Assembly (NCBI GenBank): GCA_905250075.1 | Contig: CAJNOP010000060.1 | Coordinates: 18,616 to 82,615 of the forward strand | Origin: Rotaria sp. Silwood1 | Taxonomy: Eukaryota; Rotifera; Eurotatoria; Philodinida; Philodinidae | Length of the DNA: 64,000 nucleotides | Direction of reading: 5' to 3' | Program-made: the position numbers and the translations under genes | Notes under the pieces: model-generated | What the model saw: only the letters and a program-made list of their open reading frames with translations | What the model was told of the DNA's origin: nothing | Databases searched by the model: none | Part shown: positions 46,931-60,700 of the stretch, one piece after another | How positions within the stretch are numbered: the stretch's first letter is position 1 | Layout: each line of letters opens with the position of its first letter

Positions 46931-47484
46931 TAGTCAAGATAATTTCAATTCATCAATATTATATTGACTAAATGTATCAAATTAAGTAAATAAATAATTG
47001 TGATTTGTTGCATTTATGTGTGCTTAAGATAAAACACTGCCTGAGAAAGGAAGGTATAGAACCCGAAGGGAAGAAAATGAGGTATATAACGTTGTCGGAA
47101 GCTCTAAATGATCTTGTATGAATCTTATAAGATCGTACAAGAATCGTACAGTACGATTTCATCTGAAATGGTGGCTTTGAGGTAATCGTACAAAATCGTA
47201 CAAGATCATATACGATTTTCATACGATCTTGTATGATCGTACAAGATCGGCGTACGATCTTATACAATTCTTACAAGATCATATAAGATCGTACAATCGG
47301 ATTCTTTCACCTGGGGCACTCATCGTATGCTTTTTTTATGTTTGTAGTAGTCATTCTTTCGACAGTGATGCCAAAAAGAAGACAGTAATAGTAATCACTA
47401 GATGTAGATAGAAGCCTTTTCCATATCACTATCAAAAGAATGACGAATACGACAGAAAAGAAAAAGAATTGCGTTTCTTCTTAT

Positions 47485-47690
47485 TGTATACATTTGTGTA
47501 TCATTTGTCTTAAATCAAATGTCTCAAGAAGTTCTCATCGAGATACGAAACGTCACGAATTTTAATAAGGTAATAATATCAAGTGTATATAAAATAAAGC
47601 ACTAAAAAAAATAAAAATAAAAGAATTAACTCGTGTCAAATATCAATTCAATCTTCTTGTCAAAACAAGAAATATATTTTCTAAATTATC
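47485..47690. repeat. Penelope-like pseudo-LTR, inverted copy
   Basis: Reverse complement of 42270-42434 and beyond, including AAGAAGTTCTCATCGAGATA, then CGAAACGTCACGAATTTTAA. It marks a third insertion or the far end of a rearranged Penelope element. Confidence 0.75.
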
Positions 47691-50600
47691 TAATGACAAT
47701 CACTGCTTTATGATGGAGCTTGAAATATCAGATTTCATCTAAAAAAAATTTATTGAATAAAATCAAAATATCATACATAAAGTTTTCATTTTAGTTGCAC
47801 TCTTTTTTTTCTTTTAAATTCAACATCCTATTAAATGACTTTTGTACATTCCGTATTTCACACTGACTCTGAAATAAACTTTTGAAATTTGAAGGAGAAA
47901 AATTGTCCTCTTTTATTTGATAAGTAGTTCATCATTAAAAAAACTGAAATTTCCCCTTTGAAAAGTCATTTAAAAAAGAAACGAAAACTTCTATATTTTT
48001 GATCAGCTCATCATCCTCAGTCTAGCTGTAAATAAAAAAGAGAATAGATTCTGCTTTAATTTTTTGATTTCTGATATCATATATATGTTATTATAACCAA
48101 TTAATTTTGATTTTAAGTTTTATTCACAGCAAATAGCGAATATTCCAATAACGATCTCGGGCTGTACTTGTTTTATTGATTAACATATCATATAATTCTT
48201 TACTTAAAGTTTTGGAAGTAGATGGTGGTTAATAGATGATTCATACCGTCACTTCATGTTTCACTACTGATATATTCAAAAAACAATAGCTAATAGTAAA
48301 AGACATATTCACACGAGAAATTGTCATTCGAGGACATTCGTTCTACATAAAGAATTATGCGTGGAGAATTATTTATGAGAACGACAAGTCGAAAACACTT
48401 TTGAATAGATATTTTTCAAAGGACTGTTTACACCGAGTTCCTCGAATTAATCCGATCAAAATATATTATTTTTAGAGCACATGATTTAGAAAGAAATTTG
48501 AAATGTTGAAGAAAATCGAGTGAATGAAAAGAAAAATGTTAGTAGCAAGCGTCTTATTTTTAGCAATAGATGATTTGTTTTTGTGACGCACATCGTTTCT
48601 TTCTTCGTTAATTACAGTTTAAAGCTTTTAGGTAATGAGATAAATAATCACTCTAACTGTCAATCATAGCACAAGTTATATCAAACAAAAGCACAGTACT
48701 AATACCTTGTCAGATAAAGAGTGAGAAAGAAAAAAATGTAATGATGCAGCACTTTTTTTTTGATGTGCATGAAGTATTGGTGATATCACATCCAAAAAAA
48801 TGTTAGTTTACTAAGTCATAAATGCTGCAGAAGAAAACACGACCGACAGCGCTTTCATCGTAGTTTTTAGAATTCTTACGGTACAACTTTCAGTGTTTCT
48901 CAACGATGACTCGTAGAAATCTGTCTAAACTTCCGTAATAAATTCAAAATATAGCTGTTTTCTGATTATGAACCATTTGTAATCAGAGATCATAGAGCAT
49001 CAAATATCTACAAAATATAGACAGAATCTATGTAACGCTGAAAAAAGGAGCAGTAAATTGTTTATAATAAGCTGTTAAAATTTTCTGTTGTCCTCAGAGA
49101 AAAGAAGCATGCGTCATCACATAAACAGAACGTTGACGAAATCTCAAAAGCCATTAAAAGAATCTTAAAGTTACAAGTAACTCAAGGCAAACTTAGTTAT
49201 TGTCTTTACTAAAACGACAATAATATGACAGAAATAGCATGAACGATAGTGAAGCGATACACATGTAATATTTTATTTTGCATTTAATTGAAAATGGCTT
49301 ATGTTAGATTCGAATAATCGAACAAGAAAAATTTTGCAGTAAGATAATCGTCCCGATCCAGAGCTGCATCATCATCAATTATTAGTGAACGAATAGATGA
49401 CCATTTGTGAAGGTTACTAACTATAGGAAACAATCGACTTTCAAAAAAAAACGTTTAGGCAAATGCATACTTTCTAATTGAGTAAGGTTAAAAGACTATT
49501 ATTTTTTTTTTCTTTGCGTTGATGTTCATATTCTCTTTAATATCAAAGAGCAGATGATTTTTGAAAAACAAAAAACAAATTAATACGTAAATCAAACATG
49601 ATGTGTGCATCGAAATATAATTGTCTCTCTTACCTGTATAATTTCATACAGGTTTACATACAATCATACAAGAGAAGAAAAAAAAACAATTGGAAAAGGA
49701 TTTTTGACCTTGAGAGAGTGTTGATTATATATACAATACGTTGTCTTTTACACGAACTCTCGTTTTGTGCAGTAGACAATGCTCCTGAAGTTTATATAAT
49801 TTAGTTTCACTGATATACAGCCTTCGAAGACTTTGATATTCTTTTTCCACAACGAAACGTTTCCATTGATATTTAAAACTCAAAAGTACAATTACAAATT
49901 TTATACACAGCAAAATAGCTGGTCTTCTATCTGTTATCGTCAATCTTATCATGAAGCTACGTCAAAAACTATTTGGCAATTATTATGACAATAATATACG
50001 TTTAGTACTATAACAATTAAAATTAACTGACAAAAGTAAAAGCTAATGATGAATGAACACATTTTAACTATTTATCAACATAATAATTGTTTTATTAGAT
50101 CTTATTTCAATACTAGTAATCAATTCTTTGAAAACGTATCATTCTTGTTACACTCAATCATTTCATTTTTTTAAGATGATGTTTAGGTGTTGATGATGTA
50201 TTTCACATGGATGGTTGAAAAAAAAATGAATGACGCTTGTATATATACCATGATCATCACTGAAACCGATATATATAAATGAGCTACTGAAACGAAGATG
50301 AGTACGGGAACCGTGTTTGAAATCGTAGGCCGAACTGAAAATGTGATACCATCATGGATGAAAAGTGGATAGCCTCGTTTATGTGTGAATATCTTGTTTG
50401 AGATTGTGTTTAATCAGAATTAAGCTTTTGATCAGAGAACAATCACTAATGAAAAGCACATATTTTGTCCATTCTGTGCAATGAATATGAAAAAAAAAAT
50501 AGGTTACTGCGCAATATACTGTATATTTTGTTGCCTGTTCAATTTATTCTTCATTGCCGTCGATTAATTTGTGTGAACGATAAGGAACAGAGCAAGCAAA

Positions 50601-51280
50601 ATGCCCGTAATATTTGTATAACATAAAGAATGTATATGATTAATATTTCATGCACTATTAGTTTACATATAAGCATGTATGCATAGAAGCTAAACTCATG
50701 CCGGGTACTATATATAGACAATACACTGCTTTATTTTCACTCATATAACAACATCGATACGTTGTAATATTTAATTTGGTGTTGACAACATTATATTTCT
50801 CACAAATTCAACAAGTAAGTGTATGCCTTTAGAAATCAGAGTTTATTCATAAAGCCTTTATGGTCATGAATATCAAGCGGATTTTCTGATACTCAAGAAG
50901 AACCACTAGCCTTATTTAATGTTATCTTCGTACCATTTCGATTGTTCTTTTTTTTGAGGAGAAAATTCCGTAGCTCTTTATAACATGAATCTCAGAGATT
51001 AAGTATTCTACACTGTAAACTAGAAAATGCATTATAGAGTATAAAAGAAGATATTCTAGGCGTGTCTATATATATTCGTAGATGAATTTCTCCTTTCTTG
51101 AAAATACGATATTCAAAAAGATAGAAATAAAAAACTCGATTTTCTAATCAGAAAATCGAAAGCGAATACATATAGGCACTTGTAGAAACTCGTATTTTAT
51201 TTCTCAATTTGAACATTTTCTGGAAATTTGAAATTCAATTTTGAATTTGAAATTACTTTTACTAATTTTATACAATACTT
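47691..51280. other. Gene-poor interval
   Basis: 3.6 kb without a supported gene. A hairpin of about 120 bases (51062-51178: TCTATATATATTCG with CGAATACATATAGG, around GATTTTCTAATCAGAAAATC) is the only structure of note. Confidence 0.5.
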
Positions 51281-51750
51281 CAATTTAATTTTAATTTTAA
51301 TTCTAATTTGAATAAATTCATAAACATTGAAGTTCATTAATGCATCACATAACAAAATAATATAGTTTTACATTTAATTGTCATGTAAACGAATTCATAA
51401 GCATTAAACTCACATCAATGCATCAGATATAGTACATAGTTTAATTTTTATTTTAATTTTCATCTAAACAAATTAATAAGCATTAAATTAATATATATAT
51501 GCATCAGATAAAATAAATAATTTAATTTTAATCTTAATAAATTCATAAGCATCGAATTTCATTAATGCATCAAATAAATTGAATAATTTAATTTTCATTT
51601 TAATCTAAACAATTTCATAAGCATTATATTCATATAAATGCATCAAATAAAATAAATAATTTATTTAATTTTAATTACAATAAAATCATAGACATTCAAT
51701 TCATATAAATGCACAGAACAAAATATATAAATAAATAAATAATTTTACTT
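51281..51750. repeat. ~75-base minisatellite, inverted relative of 46180-46930
   Basis: Six to seven degenerate copies with core AATTCATAAGCATT, then TAATGCATCA, then AAATAAATAATTTAATTTTA. The reverse complement aligns with the 46.2-46.9 kb unit (TGATGCATT, TTATGAATT, AAAATTAAAATT, ATTTATTT). Confidence 0.8.
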
Positions 51751-54700
51751 TTAAATACATGCAAAATGGATTGACTCACGCGGCAAGTAAAAAATTAATT
51801 TATCAACTCACTATAGCTGTCGGAGACAATTGTGAATGCACAACACTATCGGCCTGACTTATATACATGAATGAACAATGACTCTATTGCGGTCATTGTT
51901 CAAATGATTTTCCAGAACGTTGTTTTCATTTTAGACTTTATCTAGAATTTATATTGATTTTTTAATTCTTTTGAAAATCATTTTTTTAGAAAATCAAATT
52001 GAATTTCTATTATATAGAAAACCAAGCATTTTGTGAACATTCAAAATTCGATGAAGGAATAATGAAAGTTTGAAAATGCTTTAGCTTATTTAAAGTCGAT
52101 TTTCTACAAAATAGAATTTAAAAAAAATTTACAGTATAAAGCCACTCTCCGATACCATCATTGCCCATCATTTTGAGAGTATACCTTCAGCACATGTTGG
52201 CTTCAGTGAACTCTGATTAGAAGCACTGTTTAGCCTTCAAGTCGTTGACATTCTTTAAAGTTATCAATGAAACAATGTCATCATTTTGTGAAGATCATCT
52301 CCCGATATTTTTTCTACATTTGTTTTCGTGCATACCGTCATTCTGAAGTCCAGCCATGCAGCTTTCTTCAGTAAGAAATCAGTTTAAAATAACGAAGATC
52401 TGACACTGTATTGAAAATCTCCATCATGTGGTAGTGAGTCTTGATCTTGAATTTAGTATCGATCATTCAAGCTTGTCTCAATCAATGCAGTTGAAACTCT
52501 TAGTTATATGTTATCATAGAACTATAAGTGTCTGATGTAATTTTTAGAACTCTAGTACAATGTTAAGACACGATAAAACCATTGGAAAGGTCAAAAACAG
52601 GACAGTTTGCCGATTTATATGGCTTAAGTACTATGCAACGAGCTTCTAACTTAAGAAATCTGTTTTATATATTTCAGTTGGAGCTAAAAAAGGAAGAAAA
52701 AAATTATTTGAACATGAAACGTCCAACAAACATTTTCTCAGAATATATATCATTTATACTTGCTCAACAAAAGATAAACATCACATCCATATATATAATG
52801 CTTTCATATACGAGTCATTTTAGACTTAGTTCTACGGTAATACTCCATTTTAAGTAAAAGCATTGCAGATGATGTAAAAACATGAGTAATCGATGAAACA
52901 AAACCTTCGTGAGATTAAAAGCATTTATGAAACCAAGTTATTCGTCAAAAAGAAATCTCTGTATGCTTAGATACACTGTTTATAATCTGTGAAACAAGTG
53001 TGAATGAAATAACATTTATAAGAATATTTGTTTGCTATCACGCATTCAAATCATTGATCGTTGTCTAGGGGTAATCAATTTACATTGGAAAAAAATAATC
53101 ATATTCAGATATAAATCTTATAAGATTTAAATTTGAAATAAGTTATAATTGGTGCTATATGAAAAATATAAAACAATTACAACAAATTTAAATTAGTTTA
53201 ATTTTAATTAGAACTATTCTTAATCTGATTCAAATAAATTTAAATTGAATTTAAATTTAATTGAGACTGATTTAAAATAATATAAATTTAATTCACATAA
53301 ATTTAAATAAATTTGAAAAAACTTAAATTGCATTTTGAGAAATTCGAATTCATTTGAATTCATATAAATTTATGTAAAGATCAATTGACGTAAATTTGAA
53401 TAAACTTTATTTAGTTTAAAACCAATTAAAACTGTTTTAAATTCAGTTTAAATCAATTTTAATTGAATTTAAATCAGTTTGAATTTATTTAAACTTATAT
53501 TCATGTAAGTATCAATCTAAATTTAAAGTAAATTATTTTTTTCAAATTAAAGCTCCAAAGTTTTCTTCTGGATTTAAAAACCTTTACTTACGTAAATTGA
53601 TCATTCCTATGATCAAAATACATGTCTTCAAAAAAGTAAATAAATAAAAAATAAGGAAAGAAACTGACATTATGTATTAATAATCCAATCATCAAACTAA
53701 AATATTTTGTATAAACTAGCCTTTCTCGGTTTTTGTTGTTTTGTAATGATACTCAAATGCTCATAAAGATGTATTTCATGGCACGCTTTCGAGATAAAAG
53801 GTAGCCTTTTTTTCTAGAGACAGTCAAACAAATATAAATTTAACGTACTTAGTTTGAAGTTGAATTTAAATTAGTTTAGATTGAATTTAAATTTTTTAAA
53901 AATTTAAATTTATCTTAAGTTCTTATTTATAAAAGATCTATTTCTGGATTTTATAGACTTTTTTAAATGTTAATTTTTTCACTCCTGTTTAGAAATCAAG
54001 CTTACAACTGTGACATCAAATTTTCTGACGACCAAGAGTCATCAATATTGCAAGCAATGTCAAAGGCAACATCATATGAAAAAACTATGAGTACAATAGA
54101 GAAGCTGTAAGTTTATCAAAGTTTCTTTCGCTAACATTACAACTAACATATTGATTGGCTATTGATCACTAAGAAGATTCCCAAGTGGAAGTTTTCTACC
54201 CGACCAGGATAGTGGTCATGTAATTGATTATAGCTGCCTATATAATGCCGCAATTTCGACTGACTTTCTGAGCTTGTAAACCTGTGTAATGAACACTATT
54301 CTTTTCATCTCTTGATATATTTTAAATGTTTTCGGATCAAATCGGGCATTATGTTTTCAAGATGAGCTTGTGCACACCACATATGTCATCAGAACCAAAT
54401 TTAACCGCAAATTTCAGTTCGAACATATGCTTCTTCAAAATATTAGTTTTCCAAGCAGATCAAGTGTCTTCAATTTTTTTAAAATACGAATTCTTAAAGA
54501 ACTTAATATCACGATATGAAAAGATATTTTTTGATTGTTTTACCGAAATGCCTTAGAACAGTTTGAGAAGAGAATTAAATAACACTCACAGTTCAGCTTC
54601 AATAGATTTACAGACTCAATCCACGTTAGAGAGCTATACTACTTGCTTTGAACAATAAAATGACTATGGCAGTAATCGAAAAACTGTTTTCAATGGAAGA

Positions 54701-54790
54701 TCATACTTCATCAGCTCACTGTAAATACTATCTTGCTTTCGATTGCCCAGAAATGAACAATGCACCTTTTCTATATTTTAATTTAGGAAA
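51751..54790. other. Gene-poor interval with AT tracts
   Basis: Contains a perfect 10-bp stem hairpin (51873-51902, GAACAATGAC/GTCATTGTTC) and, at 53080-53540, a run of degenerate TTTAAATT-type words. A possible exon with good splice ends (54001-54111) encodes NQAYNCDIKFSDDQESS in one open frame and might be an upstream exon of the next gene, but this is not established. Confidence 0.45.
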
Positions 54791-57700
54791 ATGCATACTC
54801 AATCGATGTTATTGGGCACTGGAACATTCTTTGGCTTATTCTGGTTTTTGTTTCTTCTCGTGATCACATTTTTATTCACTGCTATAATTCTTAAAAGCTT
54901 TAATGCAAACACGATGGTTGGTTACAGCACAGGTTTGTCAACTCTCTCTTTCAGCGACACAATGGATCATACTGTTCATTGAGTCATTACTGTGCAAGAT
55001 TTAGGAAGAGTATAAGAGGGAAGAGATAATAAGAAATTCAGTTTTTCGCTACCAGAAACATATAGTAAAGGATTCCTGATCAAAATATCACACCGTGAAT
55101 CGTTTACCAAAAAGATTGCATTGAAGGTGATTATAAGTATTAGATTTGTTTAAACCAAATTTCGATTGCTTCAAACCTATGTTATAATTTAGCCGTTCAT
55201 AAACAGTCAATTATGATATCAAAAACAATTATCTTTCATCCAAATTATGATAAACATTATCTTTTAGTAATGCTTTGAGCACATCAAGTTTCTTACTTTA
55301 GAAATTGGATGCTATTCATCATTGAAATTTTCGGGTTGTTTATAAATTTTTCACAGCAACCAAGTAAAAACTAATTGATATCCTTATTCTATCTATTTGG
55401 TTTCTTTATTAAAAAGGGCGATCGTTGCTATCCCAAATCGCTTATACTTGGCAGCGACTATTTAGACAGTTTTTAACAAGTGATAAAGTCATGTTTTATA
55501 ACGTGTTCTGCTCAGTAGTTGTTTGTTGAATCTATGTAGCTCTTTCATACACGATTACACGTATAGAAACTCGTTCGGTAACTTTTCTGAATGTTCAACA
55601 TCATTGTGTATAGATTATTTCAATGAGAAACGTATGATAACACACATGACTTAATCTAAGCCGCTATGGCTGAATGGTTAAGATGTTTGACACATATCCA
55701 CAAGATACTGTGTGCCAACCTCGGCTCCATCAGTCATAGAATGACCTTGGACAAGTCACTAACGGCTGTTTTGTCTCGGACCACTCATCCGATAACAAAT
55801 TGACTACGTAGTTGACATACACTAAATGGTCCTTGTGACTAGTATCTGATTAGTCAGTATGTATGGGAAGCTTAAGAAATTAAGTTAGAAGAACTCTGAG
55901 TCAGGCCGGCCTTCTGTCCAGAGCTACATTTAGTGATAGATGCAGGAAAATATCGGGCTTCTCGAAACTGTCTTCGGACAGCACCCTATACCGCAAGGTA
56001 GCCGAAAGGCAGGTATCCTTAATCTAAGCATTTGAAATTTACAGAACTCATAAAAATCGAAGGTCTAATTATTTATAGAGCGAAATATCAGTGATTGGAT
56101 TTGAACCAGAAAAGATTAAGATATTATTGGAGTTTTTTTATGAAAACACAGAAAGAATCAGTCAATATTTAGTATCTGTTCTATTTGTCAACTTTCTAGA
56201 AGTATGATAAGAAGCCCAATTATACCTTCTTATAGAGCAAAGCAGTAATATTATTTCAGACATGATTGATAACTTCTTTGAATTCTATGGAAGAAGTCTA
56301 TTGTAGCATAGTTTTAATGATAGATATATATATATCTAATTAGAACGTTAAAAATATTTCTTATAATATAAGCCTGTATTTGAATTATTGAATATGATCG
56401 CAAAGGGCGTTTTGTAAAGAGTATTCGGGATCTTCAGATATAGTATTGCATATCTTGAAGTCTCATATTTATTTCTTCAAAATAGCTCAATCATAAAATC
56501 AGCAACTTTGAAATCATGTGGATCACGATAGATAGAACATCTTTCAACAGAATCTGAAATTTCTACGATGCACAGTTTATTCAGATAGTCGATTATGAAA
56601 TATAGGATGAACTCTCACACGAAGATCTGCAGATGATAAAAATTTTCTGTCATTCAATTTAATTCGTCAATAAAGATTTTTTAGATTAACACCCTCTAAT
56701 AATATAAGTAGTCTCTATAAGTCATCTTTGTTGATTCATGATGTTTTTCAGATAATGACCAAGTTTTGTTGCAATAATACTTTGAGAAATGATTGCACAT
56801 TTCGATGATTCATTTTATATTGTAGAGTCAGTCGAAATAATGCAAAGCTTCTACTCTACTTGGATGCCAAATAATAAACAGAGTACGATAGTCATCAATA
56901 CTGATGAGATCGCTCGAAAAGTAATCGTTTCTTCATTAGTTATTACGTATGCCTAAACTAAATAAATTGAACGAAATTCTAGTTAGAAGCAGCTTATGGT
57001 ATCAAGCCAGACTCGATCCGTATTGGAGCTATTATTATCAATAATGGTGAAAGAAACATTGATGGTCGTCGTCATCGTCGTCAACTTTACAGCGAAAAAC
57101 ATAATCTGTGCGTTAACATCTTGTGTGCTTTTTTAAATAATGCATTCTCTTGCAATATCTGTATAACTGTTTTTCAGACGTAGGTGTGATCAGTTCGGAT
57201 CTGTTGGCTCAATTGTTGATATAACAATACATATAATCTATTCGGCAATGTGTGGAACATTTATGTCTTGCAAAAAGGAACTCACCGATGTTATTCAAGC
57301 TCATATTGCTGCATATAATTCAAGTGTTTCACTGAGATTCAAATATGCTGACGGAAGCATCAGTGAACTTGCGTTAACCAGATGCAAGCAAATCAATGAT
57401 TCATCATCTGAATCTTTATTACGATCACGGCGCGCACCTCAACGTATTAGGAGACGAAGTAAGCAGCTTTATTTTCTACAAGTTTTTATATGCATTGATA
57501 CTAATAGTTTTTGTATTCGCTTTTACAAGTTTGAATTAGTAGCAAAAGTCTAAGAAATCGAGTGCTCTACAATTTTTTTCTGGGTTAATGTTCAAACCTA
57601 TAGTTTGACCAATGAGCAAGCCTAAAATTTAAAGAATATGGAATGCCTTAACTTCTACTGATTTCGTAATTGAAGAAATCAGGATGTATACATGTTTCAG

Positions 57701-60700
57701 CGGAATAGACTTCCTTTAATAGTACATTGTGTATCATTTAAAAGCATCCATGAAACATTATGAGATTTTATTCTCGACTTGTTAACGCTCTAATGAACTT
57801 CAGCTGCCATGAATTTGACTAAACTGTCTTCGTGAACGGCTCTTTTTTAATTAAATTTGAATAGAAATAAAAATGTTCATTGAGTAACCATATTTATTCA
57901 TGAATTGCCGAGTCATTTTTTTGCGAACCATTTCACTAATGAGTCCTCCGCGTGATAAAGTCCCAATAATGAGCTCAATAATATCTACGAATTCCGTAGG
58001 GATGAGGCGTATTCTCATCTTCATTCTACTGAGTTCACATTATAGTATAAAATATTCAGCACAATAAGTATTTTATTTCTTTTGCATCATATAGAAGATT
58101 TCGAGTGACATTACCTCACAAAAAACCCCATCAATCTAGCGCTGCGAAAGTTATTAGTCTGCATACCAGAGTTAAAAAGAGTCAGGTGTTTTCCTTACCG
58201 TTATCATTATCCTTCAAATCACTCGGACCAAACAGGACCGACTGATATATCGTCAAAAGTCATTCTTAATTTTTCTTACCTTATAACAGTTAAATCAACC
58301 TCACGAATGGTCATATTTCGATTTCAATCACCATAGTAATGATACAACATTCCTTTTATATTATTTTCGACTTTTTATTTTCATCAAGTTTTTTGTTCCT
58401 GGGTGACACGATCGTATTTCGAATTTCAAGTTGATTTTTATCGTCCTTTGTATAAATGGTTTGATAGAGTGTTAACTGTTGATCATGAAAAATTAGTTTC
58501 TTAAGGTTAATGGACAGTTCTTTCAAGTCAAAAGAAATCAAAAATTTAGTGGATATTGTTTTTCTCGAAAAACGCATTTTTTTCAAATTATGCGAGTATT
58601 TTTGTTTCAGTCGCTTTGGAAGCTTCCGAAAATAGTTTTTCTAACTCAACATAAAAAATTGAGAATGGAAACGGTATTAAGTTGATCCTAACGCAACAAT
58701 TGTATAAATATTGGACACTATTTATCCTTGTTCTGGATTGTTGATGAGTAATTCTTGTACGCCTATCTAGGCTTTTTACTTATACAATGCAGTTAAATAT
58801 TTTATCACGTTCGATTCATCATGGTGCCAGCCATAAAACTTCGACATCTTTTTTTCTTTGTTGAAAGAAGTCTTTTTTCTAAGCTATTAGCTAGATAGTT
58901 GAAAATCTACCAGTAACTTTCCATTTTTCTTATTAAAACTAAGATTTTATAAAATATGAATGTCATATTAGAAATCAACGCTGAAAATTGAGTCAACTAT
59001 CATGTTTTTGAACTTTTCATAGCCGTTCGTTTTTGATGAAAATTTCAGTTACTGTTGCAGATAATAACTCGAAAAATTGTCTTGTCATTAGAAACGACAA
59101 CAATGCACATCAATCGACTCGATTTTCAACACTAATTTTCAAAATGATATTCATATTACAGAAAGTCTTAGTTTTGATAAGAAAAATTGAGAACTGTGGG
59201 CAGAATCCCAACTATTTGGTTCACAGCCAACAAATTGCTTGTTTCAACAAGGAAAAAGAAGAAAACAAAAATGGTGCATACTTTTATGACTGATAGCATG
59301 ATGAATCGAATGAGGTGAAATATTTAGGTATTAGTAACTTTCAAGAAAGTAGAGAATTCAATAGTACTTCTACTGGAAATATTATTTCACGAAAGAAATT
59401 TATCTTAGTCATGGAGATCACATGAGAAACATAGTTATACACTAGCCTTAGTGTAATTTTTAGTGTTGGTACGGTAGGTTGAACGTGTGAACATGAAATA
59501 CGTAATATATAATATGTATTTGCCACGAGCATTTTTAGCGCATCTACTTGTTAAGTAAATGGTACATTCTAAAAACTGTTTCCTGAAAACTCAAAAGCCT
59601 TCGGAAAACTTCTTTAAGTTTTTGTGGATGTTTCCAGTCAGTAACAGTATTTGGATAAATACTTGTTGGTTACCACGCATCCAGAAACCTTATGGATTTT
59701 TAAAAATATCGACTTAGACGCGATATAAGTATAATCAGGAATCGTAAACGTATTCAATTACGCCTGTTTTGTCGAAGAAGATGATTTGAAAGCTTTAAAT
59801 ATATGATAAGATAAATTTTTGACTTCGCAAAATTTTTCTTCTGAGGTGAATGATGTATGACCAATGTCGTCCGTAAGATTCCGAAAAATAGTAGCAATGT
59901 ACAAACAGGAATATTACATCTTTATCTAGTGATTGAATTTTTCCACTTCTCTGGCGGAAAGCGATGTAACCGAGAAGAGCTGACAGTTAAATACAATCAT
60001 CGTAATACTATTTCCATATGTTTACTATTTGTTGGAGTTTTCCAGACGCAAATAACATTATTACCTGTAGATTTTGGTCAAAAAAACACAGAATAGGACG
60101 CCAAAACGATTGATTCGTTCCAACAATCTGAAAATTTTTGAGTCTTCGCCATCTTAAAAAATATTTTGAAAAATCTAGATCGGTTCACAAACATTTGCTG
60201 ATATTCAAAGAGCTTCCAATATTTATAAATTGCCAAACTTTTCCGAAAAAAGGATCCTGAAAACCAGACAATCCTTCAGAAAACTGAAGGTTACATTCCA
60301 TTGTAGCTTTTCTAGTTTTTGGTTTTCTTTTGATCGTTACAAGGCTTTTTAGTATAGAAATCATCAATGTATACTCTATACAATTTATTTGGTTATGGAC
60401 AATTCGTTCTTTGCTACAATATTTTTTTTCAAATACGAAATAATTCGATACTCGCGAACGAAAATTTAAGGACATTTTCTACACATGTATGTTAATTTGA
60501 GTTTTAAGTGTAATAGCTTTGTGCTGTCAACTATTCTTTAGTGTCTGAGATGTTTCTGAAAAAAATGTAAGGCTGATCGAGATATGAACTGTTCAGAACT
60601 TCGGCAGCGCTGGAAAACTTTGAACCCCAGATAATCTCAAAACTTCTAAAATAATCTTAAGAAGACTCAGCGAAACTAAATCTGTACAAGATTGAGTTCG

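Larger units (their letters stand above)
44699..47317. mobile_element. Unclassified TIR element with palindrome-rich ends
   Basis: Inverted ends GCCCCAGGTGAAA (44699 and 47317). Just inside both ends lie about 230 bases packed with short palindromic words of the GATCTTATACGATC / AAGATCGTACAAGATC type (44715-44965 and 47100-47300). The interior holds two divergent small frames (45249-45049 minus, 45493-45918 plus) and a long minisatellite (46180-46930). No target duplication is obvious and no known transposase motif is seen. The structure suggests a mobile unit of unknown class. Confidence 0.55.

Noticed and set aside
44699-47317. Helitron or hAT classification of the palindrome-rich element
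   Set aside because: Inverted ends argue against Helitron, and no 8-base duplication or transposase supports hAT; left unclassified.
55661-55735. tRNA gene at the SINE head
   Set aside because: The cloverleaf is degenerate (poor B box) and the unit continues into a SINE body flanked by a target duplication.
57248-57553. Separate 101-residue gene
   Set aside because: It is exon 4 of the mucin-like gene read through its splice donor at 57459; the upstream acceptor at 57177 gives a phase-matched join.
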